A DNA stretch of 64,000 nucleotides from Heligmosomoides polygyrus polygyrus. Its lineage: Eukaryota > Nematoda > Chromadorea > Rhabditida > Heligmosomidae. Below, piece after piece: positions 19,722 through 30,510 of the stretch; within the stretch, counting starts at the first letter, position 1; every line of letters begins with the position of its first letter. Both the position numbers and the translations under genes were made by a program. The notes beneath the pieces are model-generated. The model was given only the letters and a program-made list of their open reading frames with translations. It did no database searches and was not told where the DNA came from. The stretch is from contig OX377202.1 in NCBI GenBank assembly GCA_947396885.1, positions 6,944,001 through 7,008,000 on the forward strand. Reading direction: 5' to 3'.

Positions 19722-20165
19722 GTCGGCCTATGGGTCTCTTAGACCTAGGGTATAATCCCGCGGAAGTGTCCGCGGAACGGGAATATTCTAGTCGGGACCC
19801 AACGTGCGCCCAAAAGCCGCAGTCCGCAACACCCATTTTCCGTCTGCAGCGGTCGGTGGACAGGCTGGTATACTTCCCGTCCGCGGGACGACCCCGCCGA
19901 CCGACAACCTCCCGCAGTGCAATGCACCGCGGGAGGCTGTCGGTTGGTGTTATCAAAAATGTTATCAAAAATAAACGTGCTCCAACTCGAAAGCGACCGA
20001 TTCCGTGAACTTGGAACGTTCCTAATTCACGGAATGATAAGCGCACTCCACTGCGACTATCATTCAGTGTCGGCCGCCGACCGTACTGGACGGCGACCGC
20101 CTTCCGCGGTGCACTTTCCGTCCACGGACATCCCGCGGGTACTTCCCATAGGCCTTAAAGAGGCC
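19722..20165. repeat. GC-rich inverted-repeat element
   Basis: The left end GGCCTATGGG...CCCGCGGA...TGTCCGCGG and the right end read on the other strand (GGCCTATGGGAAGTACCCGC, then ATGTCCGTGGACGG) are related inverted repeats. Inner palindromes such as GACCGACAACCTCCCGC and GCGGGAGGCTGTCGGTTGG (19896-19946) add to the fold-back character. It interrupts RTE-derived sequence. Confidence 0.5.
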
Positions 20166-20184
20166 ACCGACCAACTCTCGGATC

Positions 20185-20690
20185 CCGATCTACGCTGCCG
20201 AAACGTGGGCTGACACTGCGTCCACGTCAAAGTCCTTGCGTATTACTCACAGAACGCTCATAGATGTCTTTTCAAGTCTAGCCGGTTATCACAACACCGA
20301 GCTGGCCTTCACAGTTCCGATTTACGCACGATGTCACGACTAAGAGACCCGCCGGAATACGCGTCGAAGATGAAGCATCGATATCATGCGAAGTACGGAC
20401 GACCGCTGGAAAAGAAGAACAACGGAGTGGATTCCAAGAGGATGCAAGCGTCCTCGAGGAAGACCTCCAACGAGATGGAAAGATGTGTTCGTCGAAAATC
20501 TCGAGAGGCAGCGTTTGTTGCCAAATTCTAATTCAGGATCGGCTGACGGTCGTAGTCGTCGTTCCAGTCGAGCTATACGAACATCGTGGATGACGAATGC
20601 GAGAAAAAGAAACGAATGGCGATTGCGTTGGGGCCCGCACGACAGGTGAGGACGAGCCATCTAAGTATCTAAGTAATAGCTGATCCTGAT
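20185..20690 (+). mobile_element. RTE-1-like fragment (C-terminal region)
   Basis: Broken frames give CRNVG-type DNA reading YAAETWADT, then TDDRWKRRTTEWIPRG, GRPPTRWKDVFVEN and RKRNEWRLRW, which are the conserved C-terminal blocks of the RTE-1-like family also seen at 23373-24647. It ends in a short tandem tail of ATCTAAGT (two copies near 20660), as RTE elements do. Confidence 0.75.
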
Positions 20691-20699
20691 AGCTGATAG

Positions 20700-21195
20700 C
20701 CGATAAGAGACCAAAACCTCAGGGCCACGATCTTCAACGCGTCTGTACTGCCAGCATGATGCTACGCAACTGAAACCTGGCCTGAATATATTGAAGGCAA
20801 CATTTTCTTCGAAGCAGCCGACGCATCGCGCTTTGGAAAGATGTCTTCTGAAGATGAGCCTATGTCAACAGTGAATGCTCGTATTACGAAATTCAGATCT
20901 AAGGAATAAGTCGCGTGTGGTGGATCCGTGCTAGTACATGAAGAAGTCGAAGTATCTCTGGCTGGTCACTTACTCCGACGAAAAGACGACAGATGGAGTG
21001 TATGGGTTACCCATTCCCTTCCAAGAACCAAGAGTAGGTCGCAGGGAAGACCGCCGACAAGATTCGTTTTCGAGATCGGTTCGGGAACGCAGTCTGCTAC
21101 ACTGGATGCAAGTATCCAGAAACCGAGTGGAATGGAATAGTTGTGGCCTGCGATAGGACAATACCTGTTGATGAACCATCAAAGTATCAAAGTCA
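20700..21195 (+). mobile_element. RTE-1-like fragment, more degraded
   Basis: Reads FNASVLPA then YATETWPEY at 20735-20800, and LAGHLLRRKDDRWSV and GRPPTRF at 20950-21065. These are the same blocks as in the neighbouring copy. It ends in two ATCAAAGT units near 21178-21195. Confidence 0.72.
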
Positions 21196-21645
21196 GTAAC
21201 TGTAGCTGATCTCAGCCGCTACCACTGGGGCTCATGGCTTGAGAGAGAAGAGTGCGCTCGCACGAGTATCTCTTCTGAACCACTGAGTGTTCTAGCCTCC
21301 ACTTGAGACCCATTAGGCCGACGTTCAATGGATTCAGTACGGATGGTCCTTCCCATACAAGCCGGACAAGGACTTTGAAAAATCGCACGAAAATTGACTC
21401 TCCTTTCTCATTCTTCTCGATTAGAGAGCAATGAAGTCATGGGAACCCGTTTGGGATTGAGGGCTCGGCTTAGCGTGAAGATTATCGCCACATCACTTTG
21501 AATGCCGGCCAGCAAGCCCACATGAGAAGAAATAGAGCACGCGCTAAGCTGTCGCCTTTAGAATCTGAAATGCCACTCGGCAGGAACGTTCCCCAGAACC
21601 TCATCCCAGAGTTACATAAGCTTATCGGGCAGGATTCCAGCTCCT
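21196..21645. other. No gene recognised
   Basis: No supported exon or repeat assignment. Confidence 0.3.
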
Positions 21646-21800
21646 CTCTTCGTAAAACCTCGGCATGTTAAGTTGGTGTGTGTTCTTGTGTGCCAAACGA
21701 GGTTTTTATGGTGGAACTTTATTCTGATGCAGCTTCTGAAGACGACGATCTCGTCGAAACGTTAGCCCGCAGAATAAAAACGCCATCAGACATTTCTGCT
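21646..21800 (+). repeat. Dispersed repeat, empty-site relative of 57800/58740
   Basis: AACCTCGGCATGTTAAGTTG, then CCAAACGAGG and TATGGTGGAACTTTATTC, matches the two flanks of the mariner at 57818-58726 (CCTCGGCATGC before it, GGACGAGG and TATGGTGGAACTTTATTC after it). It is thus a paralogous copy without the mariner. The downstream CGTCGAAACGTTAG...AATAAA resembles a LINE 3' UTR. Confidence 0.6.
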
Positions 21801-22371
21801 TAAATATTAAGGTTTTGTTCAAACTAAGGGTAAGTGTTGTGACTTTCGCCACGACTCATAGAGGACAAGTGGTGTCCGCGGCACTCGGGTCCCCCGCGAA
21901 GGGCGCACGATCGCGCGCACGGTTCGCGACGAACTATAAACGCCTTCCCGCGTGCAGCCGGCAGTCTTCGGTTCCACCGCCATCCGGAGCGATCGGTTCA
22001 TCACTTCCGCTACAGCATTGAAAGGCAGGCTCGTTCGTCGTCGTTAGCAGCGCAGGTACACAGCCATCAGGACTTTGACTCCAACTATAGCGCAGGACTA
22101 TGGATCGTACAGGACAGCAGCGGAAGATCGCAGCAGACGGAGGATACACCACTGTTAGGCAAGGCCACCGCTTTAGAGTAGGAGCCGAGCCAGACTTGCG
22201 CTTGGGGAATCTCGTCGGTAACCGGGCGGGGCTCAGTTTAGTGCCTCATAGGACTTTGTGTGTTTCTGATTTGGTATTCTGCGTATAGAGGTTTTGCTAT
22301 GAATGTGTATATCTATATTACGCAGCGTCTTACTCGACGTTGGGGAAAGTTTTATTGAGAGCAATCAGCAG
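21801..22371. other. No gene recognised
   Basis: A partly GC-rich stretch with short frames (for example 21815-22021 and 22100-22288, plus). No recognisable product. Confidence 0.3.
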
Positions 22372-22655
22372 AGAGGCGCGTGTGAGAAGGCGCCGGCTGT
22401 CGCATGCGTCCGATACCAGGTACCTGGTTCGGGCTTTCCGCCCAGGCCAACCAAGCCTTCCTTCCCTCCGGGGTCGTTGAAACGGTACCAGACTTGTCTG
22501 GGGAGGATAGAGCACTTAACTATTCAGCGCCTAGCCCCCACAAGTATTTATATGGCCAAACGCGCTTTCAGATCGCCTCCACGACACCTCGAAGAAGTGA
22601 AATGGCGCATCCGAAACGGGATTAAGTAACGCCGTCCGTTATCCTTTTTTATTCT
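22372..22655 (+). repeat. SINE-A copy
   Basis: SINE-A with slightly altered head (GAGGCGCGTGTGAGAAGG), intact B-box region GGTTCGGGCTTTCCGCC, GGTACCAGACTTGTCTGGGG, and tail CGTTATCCTTTTTTATTC. Confidence 0.82.
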
Positions 22656-23309
22656 TTTAATCGTCAGAGGCTATAAAGAGTCATCCAGTTTAATTGCTTC
22701 ACGTGAGTGATGTGAAGCTTGGCGAGGGCTTCGGCGCCAGCGCAGGAGCTTCCTGGGAGGATACTAAAGTCTTCCTGCATTGATGTGAAGGTGTGTTCAT
22801 ATTCGGGACAAAAGAGCTCACATTTTCAAGCCGCAAGCAAGTTAGGAACAGCGCGCAGGCAAGACCTCGACTCCTTCAGTGCCTCAACACGTGAACTCGG
22901 TACGTATTCTACCGAGCACAACAGGGGAGGTGGAGGGGGTATACAGTTCACAGGATATTTTAAAGGAAGATCCGACTACTCCATTTGTGAGGTAAAGGAT
23001 GTGACAAGCAGAGGTCTGTGTGGTATCCCGCCTTCATCTACCATCATAGGAGAAGATACGGATACCAGTTTTGTTCCCAATAGACGGATGCCGAACAAAG
23101 TATTAAAATATGAAGCATGCTATCCCAGCTGCATTTGTAAAATTCCGCTAACCATTGGAAAGCAGTAAAAGGCCAGGTACAGTCAATGAGATGGCTATTG
23201 GAGGACGGCCTTGTGAAATATGGCCTAATTTGGCCTATGAGAGTGTGGAGGAGCAGTCGGAGGAAGCGCCGACTTTCCCATTTATTTATCTCCTATTATG
23301 TATCTTATA
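22656..23309. other. Unassigned; one 149-codon frame
   Basis: A plus-strand frame at 22719-23168 includes a Gly-rich run (RGGGGGIQFTGYF) and a Cys-containing end. I recognise no family and see no splice-site support, so I do not call a gene. Confidence 0.3.
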
Positions 23310-23372
23310 AGGAGAGCCTCCAGATTGGCGGTGAGCTTTTGCGATGCAATTTTTACAGGATGTAGGGTCGCG
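23310..23372 (+). repeat. SINE-B head, interrupted copy part 1
   Basis: AAGGAGAGCCTCCAGATTGG through TTTTTACAGGATGTAGGGTC matches the start of SINE-B. It stops at the RTE insertion and resumes at 24659. Confidence 0.8.
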
Positions 23373-24647
23373 TTCTACTTATCCTATTCAGGATGGAGGA
23401 TATAGGATAAGTAGAACGCTGGACGAAGGACAGCCATGCGAACAAGCAGGATTTCGGAGAGGATTCAGCACGATCGACCACATACACACCATTACGAAGC
23501 TCATCGAAGTGTCGCGAGAGTACAAGCTGCCGCTGTGCCTTACGTTCATCGACCTGAAGAAGGCATTCGACTCCGTTGAGACTGAAGCGGTCATCGACGC
23601 CCTGCTCACTCAGGGTGTTCCCACTCAGTACATCAGAGTCCTTCGAGAGCTGTACAGTGGATTCACGACCAAGATCTCACCACCGTCGTCATTGACGTGA
23701 AGAGAGGGGTTCGACAAGGGGATACCATATCCCCGAAGCTCTTCAGCGCCACCCTCGAAAACGTCATGCGCGAACTAGAATGGGAAGACATGGGAGTGAA
23801 GGTCGACGGCCGGCAGCTGCACCATCTTCGCTTCGCTGACGACATCGTGCTCATAACACCGAGCATCAGTCAGGCGGAACGAATGCTGGCCGACTTCGAT
23901 CGTGTATGTGGAAGCGTTGGACTGCAGCTGAATCTTACGAAGACGATGTTCATGAAGAACGGATGGGTTTCTGATGCCCCATTCTCGCTCAACGGAACGA
24001 ACGTCTCCGAATGCTCCAGCTATGTGTATCTGGGTCGCGAAGTCAACATGGCCAACGACCTAGCACCAGAGCTGAGCAGGAGGAAACGAGCGGCTTGGGG
24101 AGCTTTCAAGAGCGTCGAAGAAGTCGTGAAGAAAACGAAGAACGTTCGACTCCACTGTTCTTCCTGCCCTAACATACGCCTCAGAGACCTGGGCTATACG
24201 AAAGCAGGATGAACACGCGATCAGCGTCGCGCAGCGTGGAATCGAGAGGACGATGCTCGGAGTGACACGACTCACGCAAGTGAGAGAAGGCCTCCGGAGT
24301 TCCGAGCTTCGCCGACGTTCGAAGATCAGAGACGCTGTCGCATGGGCCAAGTCGTCGAAAATTAGGTGGGCCGGCCACGTAATGCGATTCGCAGACACCC
24401 GCTGAACGAGAGCCGTCACAGATTGGATTCCGCGGGATGTCAAAAGAACACCAGGACGCCCACCAACGCGTTGGTCGGACTTCTTCGTGAAAGCCCTGAA
24501 CGATCGATATGACGCTCTTCGTGTCCCTCGAGCGAGGAGGATCCATTGGACCACTCTGGCACGCGACAGGGACGAATGGAGACGCTGCTGGCGCCCGCTC
24601 GAGCAAGTCGATGATCAACGGGACGACAGGTGATACAGGTGATACAG
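23373..24647 (+). mobile_element. RTE-1-like retrotransposon inserted in SINE-B, 11-bp target duplication
   Basis: The direct repeat GTAGGGTCGCG at 23362-23372 and 24648-24658 brackets 1275 bp and belongs to the SINE on both sides. The 3' end is a short tandem tail, TGATACAGG twice (24629-24647), characteristic of RTE elements, which end in short repeats rather than poly(A). The 5' portion, including the endonuclease, is missing. Confidence 0.92.
23400..24620 (+). pseudogene. RTE-1-like reverse transcriptase, frameshifted
   Basis: Motif A FIDLKKAFDSVE appears in the first frame (ending 23700). After a shift, motif B GVRQGDTISPKLFSA and motif C FADDIVLIT follow (23697-24212), then LQLNLTKTMFM. 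A second shift gives the C-terminal blocks with EHAISVAQRGIERTMLG, KIRWAGHVMRFAD and [16 protein letters not shown], interrupted by a stop after FADTR. The catalytic aspartates survive but two frameshifts and a stop make it inactive. Confidence 0.9.
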
Positions 24648-24658
24648 GTAGGGTCGCG

Positions 24659-24802
24659 TGTGGGGAGTCGAAAACCATGGTTACTTTTTTCGGAATGCTC
24701 TTCTGTGGTAGAAAAAAAGCGTGTGGACGCGTATGTCAGCGCGAAGTTCATCACTCCCTGCCGCCCCACTAGATGTGGTCGGTTGTCGTAGTGGTAGTGA
24801 TC
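24659..24802 (+). repeat. SINE-B body, interrupted copy part 2
   Basis: TGTGGGGAGTCGAAAACC, TTTTTTCGGAATGCTCTTCT and GTCGGTTGTCGTAGTGGTAG continue the SINE-B interrupted at 23372. The B-box region is missing. Confidence 0.8.
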
Positions 24803-25064
24803 AACAATTATGATATAGAACTATGAAACATTTAAAGCATAATCGCTTATCACACCAGCAGCATCTTACAAACGCTAGGGACGAACAATCTTCCTCTCCC
24901 TGACAAGGCATCACTACTACTTCTTTGTTGAAGGCATAATCGGTAGACATAGAGAAGGGCCCCGGGTGGTCCTCAAGATATCCAGCCGCCACCCAAGCGT
25001 ATGTCAGACATGGCCGGAACACCGGAGCGCAGAACTGCCGGTAAGTCTGGCTTATAATCCGCAA
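24801..25064 (-). CDS. Unrecognised Cys-rich ORF, possible terminal exon
   Basis: The C-terminal part reads CQGEEDC, VRCCWCDKRLCFKCF and YHNC before a stop, a pattern of paired cysteines and a final His-x-Cys that looks like a small zinc-binding fold. The 50 residues before it are less structured. It ends exactly at the edge of a SINE-B copy, so the stop codon could be SINE-derived. No clear acceptor was found upstream. It may be a real exon, or part of an unrecognised transposon. Confidence 0.3.
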   Translation of the reverse strand: MRIISQTYRQFCAPVFRPCLTYAWVAAGYLEDHPGPFSMSTDYAFNKEVVVMPCQGEEDCSSLAFVRCCWCDKRLCFKCFIVLYHNC

Positions 25065-25464
25065 TGGAGCAAATGCGTGAGAATGGAATCCAGTTCTTAC
25101 GATGTTCTATGTTATTACCTATTTTCAAGATGCCGTTTCTGCTGTGTGTAGCAAGTTCCGGATGATGCTGTATCATATAATCATGCACCCGGCGGGTGAA
25201 AAGAACATTTTATTGCTAATGTTAAATTCTTACCGGTATCAAACCTATTTCATACTTACCCCGTGAAGTTTATGTGTTTGTGTGCATTTACGGTATCGTT
25301 GCTGATGTGGTACAGTGCAAATACGATCCACTGAGAGATAGCTCAAACGAAAACCCAAAAAGGCTAGGCTCAAATACTAAAAGCATTAGTCGTGTAAAAA
25401 TTGACTCCTGTGATCACACAAGTGCATAATATTATATTAATATTAATAATAACGATCCGATGTG
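25065..25464. other. No gene recognised
   Basis: AT-rich, no exon supported. Confidence 0.35.
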
Positions 25465-25738
25465 TGCAAGAACGTTGGCGGCACCGGGGACCGAACCATC
25501 AAACCCGCACGCTGCACCCGAGAGGCGACCCTGCTACCACTACGCCAACGGACCACATCCCGTTGGGTGGCAGCAGGGCGTTATGAGCTGCGCGCTCACG
25601 CGTCCAGACGTTTTTTCGACCACAGAAGAGCATTCCGAAAAGAGTAACTATGGTTTTGGACTCCCCACACGGGACCCTACATCCTGTAAAAATTGCATTG
25701 CAAAAGCTCACGGCCACTTTGGAGACTCTCCTTGTTAG
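25465..25738 (-). repeat. SINE-B, minus-strand copy
   Basis: In reverse it carries the tRNA-like part (GGCACCGGGGACCGAACCAT at 25480 as inverted B box, ACTACGCCAACGGACCACAT as inverted A box), GGAATGCTCTTCTGTGG and the start CTAACAAGGAGAGTCTCCAA at 25738. It lets the interrupted copy at 23310-24802 be read as one element. Confidence 0.8.
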
Positions 25739-27037
25739 AATAGTGAAAACCTTTGATTCTAGTAAGCGGATTACGTGCGCAATTGTTCTGTACTTTCTCC
25801 AAAACTATGTGGGCGTTGTTATTACGAAGGTTGAAATCAAGTGGTGTCATCGGCTCAACTACTTGCCCAGTGCTTATAGTATATGCCATTAAAAGTATCT
25901 TTTTGTTGTTTAGCTATGTCTAGATAGCTACTGTGTTAGCTAGTGTTTAACTTGAACGCTTGCTAATTATCAGTTACGGTAGGAAAGCTGTCTGAAAAAC
26001 AAAGAAGGCAGGTGCTCGAGTACAACGGACCTCTCTGGTTAAAGTTTGTCTCAAAACAAGTCTCGATGTGCAAATGCTTTGTGTGAATATCAGAAGAAAG
26101 TCGTGTGGAAATCTTAATGACTCACACTATTAAGTCCTTGGAGTGCATAGAACAAAAAGAAATGAAAGCGACGATTAGTCCCCAATGGTAGGCATGATAA
26201 AATGTGCTCAGACCGATCTCAAGGGAACAACTTTGCCAGACGAAATTTGGAGTGCACTTACTTTGAAGAATTATGTAGGAGCGCAAACACTGTAGTCTTC
26301 AAGTGATGTGATATATTCCCTTTTCATGTCGAACTGGACACTTTTCAAATCAAACTGGACACTCATCCAAGGTAACTTTGAGACTTTTGAAATCAAAGCG
26401 TGGTTCCTCCTTGAACTCTAGGCGAGAACTGTTATCAGCGTTTATTAGGCTTGCGTTTCTTATTTCTTCATTTTTTTGTTGGGATCACCCTCTTCAGAAG
26501 CTGATTGGGTTGTCTCCAATCTGAACCCTCGACGTCAACACCTCTGCCACAGATAGAGTCACCTGGTACAGATAGCGGCACCCTGGCAGGACAATCGTCT
26601 ACGTCGCCAGGCCGGAAAGTCGTCCATCGCCAGCCGCGCTTGCCTACCCTATTCTCTCATCCCCTTGTCTATCGCCCATACAGTATGACTACAGAGGAAC
26701 CCTCTACTTTTTTACCTGTATTTTACCTGCATTTACCTGTATCTCATCTCCTAACCCTCTGCCATATGTTATCCATGTCCTATCCTATGACTCATTTGTA
26801 AGTTTTAGTTTCGTTATCTGCTGGCTGATCGAGCTATACTTGGTTGTTCAACATCACTTATCGGCAGCTTCATCAAATGGCAGCCTGCGCTGCCCTCCCC
26901 GGCTCTGCATAAATACCGTGCTCACAGTACAAGGACAGTCAGTCGGGGCCTTCGCTCCTGGCCTCCTCCTCTCCTCCCCTATCTGGCTCTATTTTTGTAA
27001 TTACCATTGTAACGCATTTAATCGACTTCTTAATTGT
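25739..27037. other. No gene recognised
   Basis: AT-rich to 26460, then C/T-rich (26470-27000) with a 98-codon plus-strand frame (26505-26801) of Ser/Pro/Leu-rich sequence that I cannot assign. The C/T-rich part precedes the SL1 copy at 27038 but shows no obvious snRNA-type promoter element. Confidence 0.3.
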
Positions 27038-27120
27038 GGTTTAATTACCCAAGTTTGAGGTAAAACTCGACTATGGCGCGTGTTCGCACGGAAGGAGACC
27101 CGCGTGGCACCCACACAAAA
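27038..27120 (+). pseudogene. SL1 spliced-leader sequence, solo copy (SL RNA pseudogene or relic)
   Basis: An exact 22-nt SL1 exon (GGTTTAATTACC...TTTGAG, 27038-27059) followed directly by GTAAAAC, a 5' splice site in the position it holds in SL RNA. The downstream 60 bp do not show the Sm-binding motif AATTTTGG nor the expected stem-loops, so a functional SL RNA gene is doubtful. The same SL1 plus GTAAAA is at 63668. Confidence 0.6.
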
Positions 27121-27711
27121 GTTACTGAGCATTCATAATGACATCTAATAAAGATACGTACTGAGTCTATACTAGAACATAGGAATAGATGAGCCGTGGT
27201 ATTCATCAGGTAAGGAGCTATTAACCTTTAGCTTAAAACCGCTGAAAAGAAACAAAGCTAAGTGTGACCACTCGACTAAAGGTCTCCTCAACCCCTGCTG
27301 GATTTTGAGACCAATTAGACGTACACAAGATGAGATTAGACAGCAATCGATCTAATCTAACCAAGGATCGCCAGGCGTTCAGGGCAGTAGGGCTCGTGAG
27401 GGTAAATGATACCGTATGCTGACTGGAATGCTATCCGGAGGTGCGTCTTAAGCCCCCGGGTTATATATACACTTCCCCTGACGGTCGATTTTGGGTCGGT
27501 AGGCTGTATCCAAAACGCCTTAAGAACTTTCCATGCGATGTTAGGGGGTCACGCGCTAAATTTTTGAATGTGACCCCAATTTTTTTGAAGTTGTTTTGTT
27601 TGCTCCAATAGACATAATAACTTGAATTTTTAATTTTTCGAGAAAAAATAAAAAATGAAATTTTGTCTTAAAGCATAGCACAGATAAAATCATATGGCGC
27701 ATTAAAAGATT
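27121..27711. other. No gene recognised
   Basis: No exon supported. Confidence 0.35.
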
Positions 27712-27917
27712 AGATCACGCCATGTACTCGAAAAGCTCGTCGCGATTTTTATTTGATTGATAGTCTAAATGCTGCGTACCTGAAGCATCCAAATGAGGAT
27801 ATGTGTGCTCTTCACAACTGTATTTATTGCATTGTGCACAAGTAGGAAACTCCGTTAAAACCGAAATTTTGCAGTCGATACATTAAAAATCATGACTTCT
27901 TGAAAGAAGGCGTGACA
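27712..27917. repeat. Repeat family G, diverged copy
   Basis: Begins AGATCACGCCATG and holds CGTCGCGATTTTTATTTGAT followed by TGATAGTCTAAATGCTG, matching the interior of 51517-51759. The right end GAAGGCGTGACA is a weak inverse of the left. Similarity to 51770-51850 continues beyond (GCCTTGT...TTAAAA...TTTTAA). Confidence 0.4.
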
Positions 27918-28772
27918 CAACCTCTTCTTTTGGCACTAAAAATAGCCGCCTTGTCGCTCTTTAAAACAAGTTTTAAACAACTATTTCTCCTCAAAAGTGA
28001 GAATTTAATGAAATTTCAAACAATAAGTTCACTTACTGTGTAAATGAATGAAAACTTCAAAGAAAGTTCTACTAAACTTTCTTTGGGCAAAAAATTTCTA
28101 AATCTGTTGGAAAATTTCTGGTTTAACGTAAAAAGATCATTTTAAATTGAAGAGTTCGTTTTGATTTCGAAAGTTTAAAAAGAAGACTAGCTTACAGGAG
28201 TGTCTTGAAAAGAGTGGAATGCTTTTGCATTTCAATATGCTAACAATTTCTTCACTTGTATAGGAAGAAAGAATCGCTGATAATGCGAAGACTGGAAGGG
28301 AAAAAGAGGTTGTTGCAGAGGATCAGAACCACATCAAGTTTATTCCCGGGAAATTAGCAGAAAGCAATCAGAATACGGAAACCGTCCCAAGAACCGCAAA
28401 AATGCGAGTTGATTGTAGGAGGAGGCAAGGGAGCCGACGAATAAATTGGTAAATAAGCGAGAAAATGCGAGAAATTGGCTAAAGCAGAGAAGGACGAGGA
28501 CGACTTCACTCGGATCCGTTTACTTATTCAAATGCGGGAACGGTTCTTGCGGCCCCACAAAATAAATAGCGAACGTTAAAAAATTATTCACTTAAATCAA
28601 TTTAACCATTTAAATAAATAGCAAACATTTATGTAAAAGGCTAGTTACGCATACATGATACTACAGGCCTCCGTTAAAAACTTTCAATAGTCGTCCAGAA
28701 TTTAATTCAAATGAAAAAGAGGCTAAAATTTTCGGCGAATTTCTAAAATTATGGTGAAATAAAGGATAAAAA
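27918..28772. other. No gene recognised
   Basis: AT-rich. Short frames only. Confidence 0.35.
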
Positions 28773-29067
28773 GGGCGCGTGGAGCGCAGTCGGAGGAGGC
28801 GCTGGCTGTGGCATGCACCCGATACCAGGTTCCTGGTTCGGATTTCCCGCCCAGGCCAACCAAGCCTTCCATCCCTCCGGAGTCGGTGAATTGGTACCAG
28901 ACTTGTCTGGGAAGGATAAAGCACTGACTTGTACATCAGCTGGCCACCGCAAGTCATTGTATGGCCAAATACGCATTCATGTCGCCTCCACGACATCCCA
29001 TAGAAGTAGAATGCACTGGCGCATCCCAGAAGGGATTGAGTAACGCCGTCCTTTATCCTTATCCTTA
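28773..29067 (+). repeat. SINE-A, full-length
   Basis: Complete head (GTGGAGCGCAGTCGGAGG), B-box region GGTTCGGATTTCCCGCCC, GGTACCAGACTTGTCTGGGA and tail CCTTTATCCTTATCCTTAT. It is close to the family consensus, so relatively young. Confidence 0.88.
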
Positions 29068-30189
29068 TGGGTAAAATTCCATTAAAGCAATTTAAGGAAA
29101 AGTGCCTGTGAAAAAAGCAAATTGCCATTCATTTAATGCACGCCACTATTGGGAAAGCACGCTCCCTCCTCCCGGCCCGTTATGTTAATTATGCAGTAAG
29201 CATGAGCCGAATGACCGTGGCGACGAACAGATGGCGGAAACCCTCGACCAGCCTCCGACGTGTTCCACCAGCATCTGAAGATCACCGCTTAGATGGAATT
29301 CAGGGCCACACCTAGATTCAAGAATCAATTTCGGACGAGGACTTTCTATTTTTTGGCCTTGTAGGTGCTTTTTTTAATCTCATAATAAGTCGTTCTTGCC
29401 AGATGTGGGTTCAACAATGTGAAGATTCTGGCGAAGCTTTGTTCACTGAAGAATACGTATTAAAAACATGAAATTAAATCCTATTAAAACATTGAATGCT
29501 GATTGCTCTACAGTTAAAATCAAGAGTTTCTACGACAGTTTTCGAACCAATTCGCATAAATGCGATTTTCTGTCGATTTTATCAGATTAATATGGCGCGG
29601 TATAAATTCTACCTGAAACAGCGACATCTTGACCGAAAATTTGTATTCAATATAATTTTAAGGGCAAATTGCTTGTGTTGACCTAATTATTTTTACTATA
29701 AAAATTTTGTGAAGCACCCTCAAATCGATAACGGAGTAGCAGCAAAAGGCATGATCTGCTACAAAAATAAATTTTTCTACCTGAATAAGACAGCATTAGG
29801 TGGAAAAATTACACTTTTTAAAATTTTGAGCCTGAATTACTATACAACTAAAAAAATCCAAATTTTCTTGAGCTGCTATATGATTAGCGGGATTCAAAAT
29901 CGCTGTCTTTCCATTCAAATAATTTTTTTCCCATCTGAAACAACCGACATGGAAGTGGAACTGCATCGATTAAAATTTTAGGTCGTGAATATTACGCAAT
30001 AAAATTCAAAATATCCTGTAAGGGTCTTCTATATGATGAATGGGTTCAATTTTGCATCTGAGCCGAAAAAAAGAACGATGAAAAATATCGAGCCTCCTTG
30101 ACAGTAAAGTAGATCACGACGGAAATGTGTGATTTTGAACTTGTCAGAAACTGTAGCGGAGCCTCAAAATTGTATGGCTTACAATATGA
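29068..30189. other. No gene recognised
   Basis: AT-rich. A 90-codon frame at 29709-29981 (plus) is Lys/Phe/Ile-rich and not recognised. Confidence 0.35.
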
Positions 30190-30395
30190 AATACAGATAC
30201 ATGTAGGGAATATGGGCAGCATTGGGTGGTGGGAGCGCGCCAGCCAATTAGATTACATCAAATTGGCGAGCCATTCAGAGAAGGCTTGTGCTGTCTATAA
30301 AGCTGGTTTGTGTTCCAACGGCGCTATGCTTGTTTGTGATTGGCTGACGCTCCACCATCTCCCAATGCTGCCCATCTTCGCGACATGGAGTGAAA
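30190..30395. repeat. MITE-F element
   Basis: The left arm ATATGGGCAGCATTGGGTGG...GCCAGCCAATTAG and the right arm, inverted, GATGGGCAGCATTGGGAGAT...CAGCCAATCAC form inverted repeats of about 45 bp around a 110-bp core, with TTCGCGACATGG at the right edge. Confidence 0.68.
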
Positions 30396-30439
30396 TATAG
30401 TATACAAAACAATTCCTAGAGGAGGAGTGTAAGAACTAT

Positions 30440-30510
30440 GTTAGTAATTCAGCATTCCCGTCCGGTCAGCAGGATGTGTGGGTTCGAGTCCCGCCTGGCG
30501 CTAGAGTTTT
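30440..30510 (+). repeat. tRNA-like segment (possible SINE head)
   Basis: GGGTTCGAGTCCCGCCTGGCGC looks like a T arm, B box and 3' acceptor strand, but the upstream part does not form a D arm. The text after it, AGAGTTTTGATCGCTAAAA, recurs near 40050 as AGAGTTTTGACCGCTAAAA, so it belongs to a dispersed repeat. Confidence 0.4.

Noticed and set aside
22303..22629. 108-codon frame in SINE-A, and similar frames in every SINE-A copy
   Set aside because: The SINE body is open in several frames; the frames are the same repeat and are not genes.
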